From the NCBI GenBank assembly GCA_963971305.1, contig OZ020306.1:73567022-73631021 (forward strand): DNA of 64,000 bases, given 5' to 3'. The notes below the pieces were generated by a model. It searched no databases. It was not told the DNA's origin and saw nothing but the letters and a program-made list of their open reading frames with translations. Position numbers and translations under genes: made by a program. Below are positions 1-11,636 of the stretch, in pieces. Each line of letters begins with the position of its first letter. The stretch's first letter is position 1. This DNA is from Arcuatula senhousia. Its lineage: Eukaryota; Mollusca; Bivalvia; Mytilida; Mytilidae.

Positions 1-867
1 GAATTATAATCGTTCGATTTCAATAGCCCAATCAGTGTTGATTATTCATAACTAACTTTAATATTTGTGTGTGTTAATAAACACACCGATTATAAAAAAA
101 TATTTTTTTCTGATATAATCTGAGTCATCTTTATATCATTATTGTTGTTCTATTAATTTTATGACTTTTTATTGTTGTTTTTACTCGTTTTTACCTATTA
201 AAGGTGTTTATGTACTTTTGTTTTCGTTTTGACCTGAGTGTAGCTCAGTGGAGCGAGAGGTGAAATAAACGAAAACAATGGATACCCATGTTAAAAGCGG
301 TCATGGGTTATTTCTATTTAGTATGCCATGTTTGTGCTTTCCGTAGACTTATAGTGCAAGACAAAATTTTTTTTTTTCATTTTTTTATGTTTTTGTGCAC
401 AAAACATATTATGACGTTGCTGGATTTAGCGTTAAAATAACTATGATGTCCGACCGGTGCATATTAAAAATTTACACATGACTTCTCGTCATGGCTTCAT
501 TTGATTGTGAGTGTTGTCTATATTATAATTCTCAATTTGATTCTTAACATAGTCATCAAACAAATGTCTTATCAACAAAATTTCTTTTTTTTTCTGGAAG
601 TTTACAGTGAAGCGATTTGAGATTCTGAATTGATTAGATTCAATTTTGTTGTCACGACAAATTTCAAATTGTTAGTTCTTGTATTTAACAAAATAAGGTT
701 CCATGTTCAAATATAATAAGTTGTTCAAAATCGGTTTGCACTAAAATTCCGTTTTTTTTAATTCTCTTTTGTAACTTTGTGTGTCTTATTCCAAAGACTT
801 CCTGCTTTCCGTTTGAAATGACCACTCGGTATTATTTTTAAAGTTTTCATCAAATGATTAATGTAAC
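1..867. other. AT-rich non-coding flank
   Basis: I see no gene, RNA or recognisable repeat here. The stretch is AT-rich with several homopolymer T runs. A short tRNA A-box-like string near 250 has no matching B box and is not called. Confidence 0.5.
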
Positions 868-1150
868 ACTGGTCACAGTGCAGGCGATGTTGTCATAAAT
901 GGCAGTCAAGCATGGGTTCGATTCCTGCTCAACCCGATGCTGGATTTTCTGGTGTCAACGGCTTTAAAAAGATGATTTTCATCACTGTTGGCATACAGAT
1001 ACACTTTCTACCTTTGCAGCTCACCACATCCATTCTTTACTATGCAACTTACTATACAGAGCTGAACGCAACACCATTATCATATATACTTATATTACTA
1101 TACCAGTTGCGACCAATTATCTATCTTTCTTCTTCTTCTTTCAATTAAGA
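868..1150 (+). repeat. Possible degenerate tRNA-derived SINE
   Basis: A B-box-like string (GGTTCGATTCC) lies at about 915, some 40 bases after a weak A-box-like string, and a pyrimidine-rich TCT run ends the segment near 1140. This is the layout of a tRNA-headed SINE. The A box is poor and no second copy was found in the window, so this is tentative. Confidence 0.22.
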
Positions 1151-1254
1151 GTCTGACTCATACAGAGTGTTGATTGACTCTGGCTCATGCAGACACCAAC
1201 ACGCCATTTCTCAACAGTTCCAAAAACAAAATACAATTAAATGATTATGTACAG

Positions 1255-3060
1255 GATAAAACTATCTACATCTGGATCTGTTCTTGGCATTAGGCTGAGA
1301 TGGTGTTGACCAAGGCCATAGAAGAGTAGTAATACGGGCCTTGAGGTCGTATAGTGTTGGTGCAGATGTGGGACTATCAGGCAGCATGTTCCATTCCTTG
1401 GTGGATCTAGGGAAGAATGATTGCTTTTACTGGTCTTTGTTGGTGCGTTGTTGCCTGAGCCTTTTTCCTCCTCTTGTCCGGCTATCTGCAGGTGTGTACT
1501 AGCTAGCAGAGTTGATGCTTACAAGGCCGTTCTGAATCTTGTAGGTCATCGTTAATCTGTTTTCGTCTGGTTTTGAGTGGTTCCCAGTTGAGCTGCTGGA
1601 CAAGGTTTGTCAAATGACCGGGGTTATGTCAGTGTAGCTGTTGAAGACAAACCTTGCTGCTCTACGTTGGATCTTCTATAGCCCTTGTTCTTGGTTACTT
1701 TGGTAAGGATCCAACACTGATGAAACATATTCCGGCGAAGGTCTGACGATGCTGCAGTATGCACTGGCTTTCACAGATGGTTTTATTTGCATCGGCCTAG
1801 GTTGCGTCTCAGAAATCCGAGTGTCCTGGAAGCTTTGGCTGATGTTTCATGTACATGGGTCTTCCATTGGAGGTCATGGCTGAAGGTAATGCCAAAGTAT
1901 TTTCCATGTGTTTCTGCATTTAATGTGTATTCATGAAGTCTGTAATCATAGATGACTGGGTTTCGTTTGTTGGTAACGCAGATGACAATACATCTTTCAG
2001 GGTGGAATTTCATCTGCCATTGTTCTTCCCAGTTCTGTCGTGATTCTAGGTCTTGTTGTGATAGTTCTGCATCTTTCTTGTTGTTGATCTTTCTGTTAAC
2101 CAAACAGTCGTCTGCGTATAATCTTGCATCGGATGATGTTGCTTCCGGAAGTTCGTTAATGAAGGCGGGGAACAGCAAGGGTCCTAATACTGTACCCTGA
2201 AGGACTCCCGAAATGACCTCAAGTAGGTTTGATTTGTGTCCTTCAAGCAAAACTGACTGAGTGCGGTTGCTGAGGAAGTCTTCTATCCATTTCAGGGTAA
2301 CACCTCGAACACCATAGTGGTTAAGCTTCTGGATAAGTCTCTGGTTAGGCACGTTGTCAAACGCTTTGGAGCAATCTAATAGAATGCTGTCGGTTTGTTC
2401 TCCACTGTCCTATGGCCTCAAGGGAAATGAGCAGTTGAGTCTCACAGGATCTCTTGCTCCTGAATCCATGTTGGTCACACAAGATATTATGTTGATCAAA
2501 GTGATCCATTATTGTACTGTGGAATCTATGTTCAAGTAGTTTGCAGGATATAGAGTGAGTGAGACAGGCCAGTAATTGGATTCCTTATGCTTGTCTCCTT
2601 TCTTAGATATAGGTACGACGTTTGCTGCACGCCATTCTTCAGGTATAATTCCGGTGTCGAGGGATATCTGGAAGATGATAGTGAGGTATGGTGTCAGTGC
2701 TTTGGCTGCCTCCTTCAGGATAAAGGCTGGGACTTCGTCTGGTCCAGTCGCTTTGAAGGGCCTTGGTCCTCGTAGTAGCTTGAAAACACCTTGTTCACTG
2801 ACCTTAATAATAGCCATGGATAGAGTGAGAGCTTTGTCTCATATCTGGAAGAGTTGTAGTGTCTTCGCCGGTATATACAGACTGGAATTGTTGGTTAAGG
2901 ATGCTAGCTTTGGTTGGGGTGTCGCTATGTAGTAATCCATCATTATCCTTTAATGTTACTATCCCTGATGATTCCTGTTTTCTGCTTTTGATGTATGACA
3001 AAGTCTGTGGGGACTTTCTGTGTATTCCTAAAGTGTTTCTAAGCAAAAACAAATTAACAT
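1255..3060 (-). mobile_element. LINE (jockey/CR1-type) 3' part, defective
   Basis: This is the C-terminal half of a non-LTR retrotransposon polyprotein read on the minus strand. In order from about 3050 down it shows: the region before RT; RT motifs GPDEVPA and EEWRAANVVPI (2817-2640); motif A with DCSKAFDNV (near 2370); the GVLQGTVLGPLLF block; the catalytic YADD of motif C (near 2110); and the thumb and C-terminal segment down to about 1255 (PRSTKEWNMLP near 1390). At least two frameshifts split the RT, one between 2510 and 2560 and one near 2395, and stops occur in the C-terminal part. No endonuclease domain lies upstream within the window, so the copy is 5'-truncated, as is common for LINEs. 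The family call rests on motif style; jockey and CR1 cannot be separated by eye. Confidence 0.82.
1783..2352 (-). pseudogene. LINE reverse transcriptase palm/thumb ORF
   Basis: This is the longest intact piece of the LINE RT, 189 codons. It begins in PNQRLI just after motif A, carries the YADD catalytic pair and continues into the thumb (ASRTLGFLRRNLGRCK). The apparent start methionine is an artefact, because the frame would read through from motif A (DCSKAFDNV) upstream. Since the RT is split from its fingers by frameshifts, no active enzyme can come from this copy. Confidence 0.75.
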
Positions 3061-5180
3061 AACTGAAAACTTTAGGGTCTTATATAGTAACCAACACAAA
3101 AAATAAATAATAATTATTTCAATCAGCATATCTGACCTTTATTGAACACTAGACTTACACCAAATCAACACCAACAGCCTGTTTATCAAATTATAATGAC
3201 AAGTATAAGACAGTTATCATCTTCTGAACTTAACCACAAATGAAGCCTTATACATTTGCACCTTTTTAACTTTACACAACACTGATAAAGATTATATAAT
3301 GTGATACATATCATGACTATAACTATACATCTAGCTAAATGATACTCTAAAATATAAAACTAAAACTTATTGCTACAATTCATGAAAAATACACCTTAAC
3401 AGGATAATCAATCTAATATATCCATGAATAAAAGACAAAACAAGGCAATGACATACCATATAACTTGAAGATTTTATACTACATCACAAACAAATTCAAA
3501 ATAATAATATATTCTGGTCTCCTTTGTGAAATATTACAGAGTGTTTTGAACTTACTCGTCATTGCAAGCTCCTAAAACTGTAGATCAAAGAAGGTCCAAA
3601 ATAGAATCAGGCCAAGGCTACAAATGTCACCTTTTCGGGTTTTTTTTTTGCTATTTGTGCACGAAAAAGAGAGAGTTTAAAAAATTGAGACCCTTTTCGA
3701 GAGTTTTAAGCTTTCATCTCCACTTTTTGATAAATGTTTTACCTAGCTGTTATTGCAAGTAATCCAATATAGAGTCAAGTAAAAATACATGTACAACTTG
3801 AACATGTTAAAATATGGCAATAATAAGCATGATACTCAAGCTTGCATGTTTTGGGGCCGACTTAAACTTTAACGAACCCCACCTTGGTTTTGCCATGTAG
3901 CTGCCTGCCTGACGGACTGTTCTGACTATCAAACAAATTTTAACTGCCTTGAGTCGTGTGCTGTTCTATCTAGTCTAAGATAACTGAAGGTAACGATGCT
4001 ATACTTAAATTCACAGAAACAAGAAGCAGAGATGAACCATTGGGACGATCGAGTGTAAAAGTCGGAAAGGGCAACGACAAAACCAGTATCTGACATATAG
4101 ATAAAATATTGCCTTTGTTAGCATAAATCCTAGTATGTCTAACGTTCAATGCCGCACCCGCCGCTTGTTAGATCAAAATGTGTGTTAGTGTTGATGCAAC
4201 GTTATTCTCTTAGATTTGCTTTCGTTTTGTTAGAAGACAAAAAGGACAAAGCGACATTCTAAACTTGACTTCCATAACCAATACACACAGTATGGAGACA
4301 ATAACAACATTAAAAGTGTAACAATCACATATGCACATTTAACAGAATATATATATATAGCCCATAAGAGTGAACCTACATGATAAGAAAATAAAGCAAA
4401 TAGAGATTTGTAAAAAAAATGTGATTTCACAGAACGATGAAAACCACAGAACGATAGTAAATATACAGTTGCAAAACGTGGATGATTAATGGAGGTTTTT
4501 TTCTACTGCAGGCATACATCGCGATATTGGGATTCTATATCGTTTTGGTAGAACGTTTCTAAATGTCTAATGAATATTGAATAAGTGAAACGCGCGTGGG
4601 ATCTGCCAAAATTGCTTGTTTTGACCTTTGTGGTCATTTTTAATTTGAGATTTTAAAGAGTTTTAGACAATATATTTACTTTACACCTTCAAAATGGAGA
4701 CCAAAAGGAATCTGATTTGCCTTTGATATTATGATTAGTTGAAACAGGTTAAATAACGCTTAAACTTCCTATTTTGGCGATCTTAAGGCCTAGATGCCTT
4801 ACAAAGCGTCCCATAATTGCTACATACAATATTAAACAAATGTTAACCATTTTTTTAAATATTTAATGAACGACTTAATTGAAATGTCTGAAGAACATGA
4901 CTTCCTCCTTATTTTAACTTACATTCAGGTTGCTTTTAACGATTTAGTTGTAATACGTATTTCTGCGTATTTTGTAAGGTCTCTTGTGATGGTTGTGTCT
5001 ATCTAATAAGGTATTTTCTTGACTTGATTTTTGATTACCCAATGTGTACACTCTTTGCTTCTTGCTGTAATAAAAACGTTGGTAAATTATCTTTAAAGAT
5101 TTCATATTGATAGAAAGTCATAGTTTGCAAACAATGAAACTTTTGATATGAATTAAAATCAATGCAAAGAAACTATTTCA
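3061..5180. other. Non-coding stretch with repeat debris
   Basis: No gene is seen. About 3415-3470 resembles the segment at 20060-20110, an interspersed repeat. About 4020-4095 matches, on the minus strand, the 3' tail shared by the PLE fragments elsewhere in the window (AAAGGGCAACGACAAAACC). The rest is AT-rich and unassigned. Confidence 0.5.
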
Positions 5181-5274
5181 ACAGTGAACAAGATGAAGAA
5201 ACAATATAACCTTTACAATATGCATGTCCCTTTAATGTGTGAAATTCTAATTCCACAAATTGAACTAACATTTA

Positions 5275-5500
5275 ACAATGGAAGAGGGAGGTTTGACCAG
5301 GTTTTGGTCAAAGAACTTGTCATTGGTGATAATGTCATCGCTGTGCTACATAGAATTGGACTTCATTTGAAATGCGTTAAGCAAGTCAGGGCCATTGCAA
5401 TCTTTAATCTGATGTGTATTTTGTTTTGCCTTTCTTCTCTGATATATGAGATTGATCATTCCAGTTTGGTAGTTTTGTTGCTACCTTTATGTGGTTAAGT
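5275..5500 (+). repeat. Interspersed repeat, copy 1
   Basis: The segment starting GGAAGAGGGAGGTTTG is clearly similar to 17075-17275, sharing the opening, the AAGTCAGG(G/A)CCAT block, the TTTGTTTTG block and the ending GTTTGGTAGTTTTG / GTTCGGTAATTTTG. A minus-strand relative lies near 20060-20180. The 104-codon open frame over it (5184-5498) is not conserved in the other copy and I do not treat it as a gene. Confidence 0.55.
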
Positions 5501-5593
5501 TTTAGACGAAAATAATGAGCAAAATAAAATATTTAAAATTGTAAAGTTTATGTAAAGTGCCAAATTAGTAACTTCAATATTTTGTTTTTCTAG

Positions 5594-5843
5594 GTCAGCC
5601 AGTATTTCGAGGTAAATTAACTGACATAAAGTTGAATGCAGGTGACCAAATCAAACTTGAAGTAGAGGTTTCACCAGCAAATGATATAGAATGGTATCTT
5701 AACGACGATCGTCCCGTTGCTGCCAACAACAAGACAATAACGGCATACAGAAATAATGTTGCGTCATTGACCATCAACAATGCTACGTGGATTGACAACA
5801 AAGATGGAGGGAGCCGAAGTCTGGCATGTCACTGTCGATTCTG
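5594..5843 (+). CDS. Ig-like (I-set) domain exon, frameshifted
   Basis: Translated in phase 1 this exon gives an Ig I-set fold: PVFRGKLTDIKLNAGDQI, then EWYLND with the core tryptophan of strand C, then NVASLTINNAT of strands E/F. The strand-B cysteine position is Leu (KLEVEV), as in many intracellular I-set domains of titin, twitchin or obscurin type. A polypyrimidine tract and TTTCTAG precede it and GATTCTG|GTAAAT follows. Start and end are both phase 1, the usual arrangement for Ig exons. A 1-1 exon must be a multiple of three, but this one is 250 bases. The extra base lies in GGAGGGAGCC near 5810, after which the expected DGGAEVWHVTVDSG is out of frame. So it is either a decayed exon or an assembly error. 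The parent gene is not visible; no other exon was recognised nearby. Confidence 0.7.
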
Positions 5844-5849
5844 GTAAAT

Positions 5850-6180
5850 TAAACAAAAATGTGAATTACATATGAATGTCCAAGATTTCACATACACGAG
5901 TTTAACCGTGTAAACTTGCAATATGACTCAACCACCATTTTCATGCTGACCAGCCTAGCTAAGGGTTACTTGTATAACTGTACATATTCAACCAAATTTT
6001 TGCCGGCAAAAGGGCGGGCCCGGGTTCCCTAGGCTCCTTCTGAATCCATCCCCGATAGTTAAACTTACTAGAAACTATATTTATTTTGTTTGAATTTTAG
6101 TTATATATGGTTTGTATATTTCCTATTGTTTTATCTTTCTTTGATTTTGTCTCATTTGTACATTTTGCTACTTAAGGTTC
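5850..6180. other. No feature seen
   Basis: This is intron-like or intergenic sequence after the Ig exon, with one short GC-rich patch near 6005-6030. Nothing was recognised. Confidence 0.4.
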
Positions 6181-6225
6181 ATCTTTACACTTCGGAAAAA
6201 ATGACTGATAATTTGTTGACATCCC

Positions 6226-6335
6226 GGTAGTCCGACAATCAATAGTCCGACAGGACATTGGTCCAACAACCCAATAGTCCGACAACCCATTGGTCCGACA
6301 ACCCAATAGTCCGACAACCCGATTATCCGACACTG
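6226..6335. repeat. ~18-bp minisatellite
   Basis: About six imperfect tandem copies of a unit like AATAGTCCGACAACCC, alternating AATAGT and CATTGGT forms. The open frame across it on the minus strand is only the repeat translated. Confidence 0.8.
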
Positions 6336-6559
6336 CTTAATAATGTTTAATAAAACTTTAAACACAACCAAATAAAAACAAAACCTCTAAGCATACAATC
6401 CTGATTTCAAATGAATGCTAATAGAAATCAAATTATATGAATATTGGCAATGATTTCATTTTGTTTATTTATAGTTCACTTAGATATAAACTGAAGAAAT
6501 CATACCGTCAACTAATATTTTAAGTACTTTTCTTAATTATGAATCATTCTCTATTTAGA

Positions 6560-7870
6560 CAAAGAATTGGAATCCAGGGCGATCAAAAATTCCTCGAGGA
6601 CAAATTGGAATTACGATTTCTCCTACGGCAAATTTGAATTCTGATTTGTACAGGTTAGATTTGCACTGGATTTAAACCACTAATCAGAATTCCAATATGT
6701 CCTAGGAGAAATTGATATATCCTGATTTGCCCTAGGAGGATTCCGGATCCCACTGACCGAACATTGGAAAATCACATTTTGAAACAAAAAGAATTGCTTG
6801 ATTTTTTTAAAGAACATTGTTTTAAATTCAAAATTCTAAATTATATTTAAATAGAAATAAATTACATCTAAGGCCTTATTGTAATAAATTTTGATAAAAT
6901 ACAATTCTTTACCACTAACAAAAAAAATAAAATAAAAGAGTAATAATTTACAAAAAATAATCAATTTATATCATATGAAATGATCTTTAATCTTTTCACT
7001 TTTTAACCAAATAACGCTAATTCCTGAGTTAAGTTTAATAATTGTCTATGTTCTGAACAATGTGTTGCTTGGGCACTTCAAGATGCTATATTTGAAAACA
7101 GTTGAAACATAATGTTATTCCAGATAATCCAATGGTTAGCTATATGCACGAAGCAAAACGCCGTCGCATTCGTCATGAGTCAGCCCAAATATTTTGAAAG
7201 AATCATTATAAATTTGGGGATACAGTTTGAATTAAAATACTGCACAAGGTTGATCGAACAAGCATATACTCTAACAGATCTTAAAACAAAGTTGTAATTG
7301 ATTCAAAATCAGTGTTTAATTTTTTCTCAAAAGGTAGCATATTGAAAAATGACCTTATAGCATTAAAGACAATTTGTTTTCCAGGTTTAAATGCCATAAA
7401 TCTCTCAAAGTACCCAAATCAAGGCTTGCAAAAAAAAATGGCTTCATTAATGAAGACTGTAATGTAAAAGCAACACACTCAGATGTTCCTGCTGTAATGC
7501 TAAGGTTCCATAAAATGTGTATTCAAATAATACTAGATAAATTAATATTTGTGTTTAGAATTCGTGAAAGTGCTACCTTTTCATTTCTTTAAATATTACA
7601 TAGATATTTTTGTTTTTTCTTAATGTGTATTGTTTGTATTTAATTTGCTATTTGTCAAATGAAATCAAAAAGTTTACATTTTTCTAAAGCAAATATTTCA
7701 GTATTATCCAGAATCGTCATGAATTAAGTTTCTAGTGTGATTTCAGATCCCACTAGAATTTCAGGTGGATCCAGTCGAATCATCTAAGGACAAATCAGGA
7801 TATACCCAATTTCTCCTAGTACAAATTGGAATTCTGATTTGCACGGGTTTTAATCCAGGGGATTAAAAGT
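6560..7870. mobile_element. Inverted-repeat pair, possible MITE-like element
   Basis: The segment at about 6645-6760 (TCAGAATTCCAATATGTCC, AGGAGAAATTG, GGATCCCACTG) recurs inverted at about 7740-7866. Between them lies ~1 kb of AT-rich DNA without coding sense. The left arm extends further out (from 6560) with a second partial palindrome. This could be one element with long terminal inverted repeats or two copies of one short element in opposite orientation. No target duplication was established. Confidence 0.4.
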
Positions 7871-7929
7871 TTTTATGCATATATAGATGGGTCAAGTCCT
7901 AAAAATAAAATATAACCTGTACAAAAGGG

Positions 7930-8190
7930 AACCTAAAGCAGACTTTAGGTCCGGTTTTCTGGTCAGCTATAACTGTCCAAAGAGTGAACTTTGGTCAGGT
8001 CAAAGCAGACTGTGGTCCGCTCTCCTGGTCAGGTCTGCTTTTAAAAGTGGACCAGAGCAGACTTGATCACAAGTCAGGTCAGCTCAAACCTGACCTGTTC
8101 TCAGAACGACAGATGTCCAAAGCTGACCTGACCAGAGGGCAGGTCTGTTCTGGACAGATTTTAATTAGTGGACAGGACTGCAAATAATCA
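7930..8190. repeat. Palindrome-rich repeat (CAGACC/GGTCAGGTC motifs)
   Basis: The motif GGTCAGGTC and its complement GACCTGACC occur repeatedly in both orientations within ~250 bases (for example 8030, 8110, 8130), so the stretch can fold on itself heavily. It looks like a foldback or MITE-type repeat. The 67-codon frame across it is a by-product. Confidence 0.4.
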
Positions 8191-9351
8191 ATAGGTTGTC
8201 AATTCAAATAAAATTTTAGCAATTTGCATATTCATTTCATTATTTGAAATAAACCAAAAATCAAATATTGAAATTTATATGTTGAAATATAATTTTCATT
8301 TGAAAATCTATATTTTATCTAATGATTTATTTATTTAAATAATTTATCATTTTATTTTTTTTTGTTTATTCTAGTTAAAGTAAACGTAATGCTGGACGAT
8401 TTGTTAACAATAAAAAATCTTATAATAATGAGTCTTGTAATTATCAAAATATTTTATTGAATAAAAACAAACATAAAATGCTGTTTTTTCTCCGGAAGAG
8501 TAAGTGTGGCCACAGCCTGCTATAGCACACCCGTCGCGCTGCCAATTTCAAATTCAGGGTGTCAAATCCGGTAAAGGAAGCCAAGACAAAAAGTCTATGC
8601 CAAACCAACATCTGTACTGATCTGAGAGATAGAAACCCAATATTTATCTACGAGCGCATGGTGTCTACCGTAAAATTTCTTGAGTGAAGACACCAACCGA
8701 GGAGCAACATACCCCATGTGTTAGCAATTTCTGTGTCAAACGTGACACTCTGTCAAGGAAATCGATGTAGTTCCCACAACTTCTGGAGTAACGAATCAAT
8801 TGTGATACATATTTTTGTCTAAAAGAGATTGTAAGAAGTCTGCTTTATATAAATGAAAAAAAAATCAGCAAGCAAAGGTGTACAATTGGTGCCTACTGGA
8901 ATCCCTATTGTTTGCTGAAAAACATGTCCACCAAACTTAACAAATTTGTTGCCAATAAGAGTTGAGGATGTCGATTATTTGGTCTTCTGTAAATTTGTTC
9001 TTATTCTTAGACTCATTGATGGCGAAGTAAGTCTTAGTATAACCGACTACTAGATACTTGTATCTGCGTTTACCATTCTTTTTGAAAAAGTTACGTTTAA
9101 TCGGCAGTGCCAATCGTGACTTGAGTTGTTCATGTGGAATAGATATGTACAGTGTGGAGAAATCGAAAGTCTTGCTTAAATTTCCGTTTTTTAAAATTCA
9201 AAATTGTTTAAAACACCAGGTTTCTTTCCTTGTAATGCATATGGTTGATATCCTCGGTGCTGGATTTGACTTCCTTGTTCGAACGTTTTGGTTTTGAGTA
9301 CTTTTGGTTTCCAACAGTTTTGGAATTTGACCTTCCAATATTTTGATTTAA

Positions 9352-9397
9352 ATGCTACTGATGAAAGGTTACTCCTTGAAATATCGATATATAGCAT
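9352..9397 (+). ncRNA. Hammerhead ribozyme motif, type I, intact
   Basis: Helix I pairs ATGCTA with TAGCAT (six perfect pairs). The core reads CTGATGA, helix II is AAGG/CCTT with loop TTACT, then GAA, helix III ATA/TAT with loop TCGA, and cleavage is predicted after the A preceding TAGCAT (triplet ATA). All invariant core bases are present. Helix II is fully Watson-Crick here, whereas the 61-kb copies have a G-U pair at its base. Confidence 0.85.
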
Positions 9398-9738
9398 ATC
9401 CAAATTAACCGTTCATACCCGCATTTTGGTATCTGTAATTTTGAAACCAATGGGCGATAACCACTGCTGGTGGACCAGAGGTCCCCGAGGGTAATCACAA
9501 GCCTGGTAGACAGACTTGACTGACACGATTTCCCATAAAATTTTTAATATTTTTGTCGCTGAAATTTCCGTTTTTTTTTTAAATTCAAAATTGTTTAAAA
9601 CACCAGGTCTCTTTCCTTGTAATGCACATAGTCGATATCCTCGGTGCTGTATTTGGCTTCCTTGTTCGAACGTTTTGGTTTTTAGTACTTTTCGTTTTCA
9701 ACAGTTTTGGAATTTGACCTTCCAATATTTTGATTTAA

Positions 9739-9784
9739 ATGCTACTAATGAGAGGTTACTCCTTGAAATATCAATATATAACAT
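9739..9784 (+). ncRNA. Hammerhead motif, degraded
   Basis: This is the second unit's ribozyme. It has lost the core (CTAATGA instead of CTGATGA) and one helix I pair (TAACAT instead of TAGCAT). All three differences from the intact copies are G to A. It should be inactive. Confidence 0.75.
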
Positions 9785-10005
9785 ATCCAAATTAACCGTT
9801 CATACCCGCATTTTGGTATCTGTAATCTTGATGCTGTTGCAAGATGAAACTGACTTAGAGTTGAGAATCTCCATCAGTTCCTTCAAGTTCTTCAGGATTC
9901 ACATTTGATCGACACCATTTCTAGAATAACAACAATCGTAATATTTCTGAAGGCCGGATTTTATTGCTTTCAGAATTGAAGTCAACAGGACTGAAAGAGG
10001 TTGAT

Positions 10006-11630
10006 AACTGGAAAAAATCATTGAAAGCTGGAAAAAATAGAAAAGTCATTCATAACTTTTTTAATTGTATCAAAGCTATTTCTGTATATCAACAAGTAAA
10101 TCTGTGACCCTATGCTCCATAAGCTCACTTGTGATAAATATGCTACAGACGGACGAACAGAAAAACGAACAAACGGACGAAAGGACAAGGGAGGGTACAC
10201 ACACTGAGAGAGAAAAAACGATGGTGGGGTGGGAAGCAAATGAACTGTATATTTTAAAGACCACTGGAAAGTGGGAGAGATGGGTAGAAGCCGAAAATTT
10301 AGTCCACAAAAGGATCGTTTACGTGCATGCAGCGTGGCACTCTCCACACACGTTGGCTAATTATGGTTTGCGTTCAGGGTTTCGCATTATAGTCTGATGA
10401 CCACGGCATTCATTATGACAGAGCTGCCCCATTTAACCACTTAAGGGACACATACCGGTAGCTTTTTGGAATACGCGGCGTGACCTGATGTCAACTTTCT
10501 GAGCGCTATTTAGTGTACTTTAACCGACAAGCTTAGCGCTGCTGCGGACCTATCTGTCTCTTGGGCCCTGCAGGTTTAAGAGTAAGGTCTATCTCATTCA
10601 ACCACCTGCTGCGGGCCTATTCGCCAATCAGAAAGTTGTAGAGTGTCTCCTTAAAGCATAAGACTGCATCACAGTCTTGCCTAGAGGTTAGGGAAAGTCG
10701 TTACCTTTCCAATTATATGCAGTTTACCTGAAGAAACAGGCGTACAGTGACAGTATCAGTGGTAAATTTGTTGTTTGCTCTCCACTTAATGCATTAATGA
10801 TCGATCAAGTAGAGCAATTTTCTAAAATCCCAGAGATCAGAGCTGAATATGCAGGTTTGTTTTCAATATAATGATTTCCTGAGGACAGCAAATGCAACCA
10901 GGCTTTGTCACTTTGTGTTTCTTTTATTTGCAGAGGCGCATCTATGTAGGTTTTATGTCATGTTTTTATTGTGGTCTAGCTGTAGATTTGCCATCGAGTG
11001 TTTTTAATGTCGTCCTTTAACCGATTTTAGCCATAGTCAATTAGATATTCTGTGAGATAAGATTTGTTGCACCATCTTTGAAGTTTAGTTGCTGTTGAAA
11101 AAGCATTATGTATTAAGGGGTCAATGATTTATTAGGTCTCTTGTGTTAATTTAAATAAAATGTTCATGTAAAATTAAGTTGTAAAGTGTACCTTTCTGAA
11201 GATCTGAAACATGTTCTTTTACTTCAGTAATGTCTGGAATTAAACAAAAATGACATTTAGAATAAAACAGAGCTTGTTGATATCACAAAAAAAATGAAAT
11301 TTTATAGATGCCTTGAAATAACAAAGGTGTAAGAAAACGACAAGAATAAATTATGATTACGCTGTATGCCAATGATGACATGCTAACATATTACAGAATT
11401 ACTCGTTATATTTATGACCTAAGCGAAATATGCCTTAAAATTGCCAACTGTTTTAAACTAACAAGTGCAGTTTTCACATTGTTTCACATTGGATAGATAT
11501 GAGCCCCCATTGCTTAAATTTCCGTTTCTCTTTTCTTGCCTTTGATTTTTTTTATATTTAACAATATTTTGAAGTTGAAGTTTATTGCATATATAACAAA
11601 TCTCAGAATGTATCAATTACCATCTTTTCA
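10006..11630. other. No gene seen; short purine-rich repeat
   Basis: Around 10145-10220 there is a GGACGAA/ACGGACGA-type short repeat followed by a GA-rich run. The overlapping 110- and 109-codon frames on both strands at 10018-10397 show no recognisable domain. The remainder to 11630 is AT-rich with no feature I can support. Confidence 0.4.
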
Positions 11631-11636
11631 TTCATG

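Larger units (their letters stand above)
9175..9826 (+). mobile_element. Retrozyme-like repeat, ~1.7 tandem units
   Basis: Two tandem copies (period ~387 bases) of the non-coding repeat also seen at 60945-62274, both beginning at about AAATTTCCG; the last ends at ...TGTAAT. The array interrupts a PLE reverse transcriptase exactly between the codons for SIK and TFDF, and CTTG stands at both junctions (9171-9174 and 9827-9830), consistent with a 4-bp target duplication. Each unit carries a 46-nt hammerhead-type motif. No protein-coding sense is conserved between copies. Confidence 0.8.
8470..10005 (-). mobile_element. Penelope-like element fragment, split by retrozyme
   Basis: Read on the minus strand from 10005 down: RT fingers (KYYDCCYSRNGVDQMWILKN region at 9990-9880, then SSCNSIK at 9840-9827), a break at 9826-9175 caused by another repeat, then RT continuing with TFDFSTLYISIPHEQL (9170-9120), the FFKKNGKRRYKYLVVG block, and a damaged motif B (near 8900). 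The Y/FxDD segment is missing: sequence jumps from motif B to the C-terminal region (KFYGRHHALV type, near 8690-8640) and the 3' tail to about 8470. Frameshifts and stops are present. The RT signature matches invertebrate PLEs, probably Naiad clade. It is a dead copy. Confidence 0.78.

Noticed and set aside
240..300. Possible tRNA gene (GTAGCTCAGTGGAGCGAG)
   Set aside because: Only an A-box-like string is present. No B box, acceptor stem or anticodon arm could be paired.
5184..5498. 104-codon frame as a gene
   Set aside because: It lies mostly on an interspersed repeat whose second copy at 17.1 kb does not keep the frame.
10018..10397. Overlapping 110- and 109-codon frames on opposite strands
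   Set aside because: They cover a purine-rich short repeat; composition explains the open frames.
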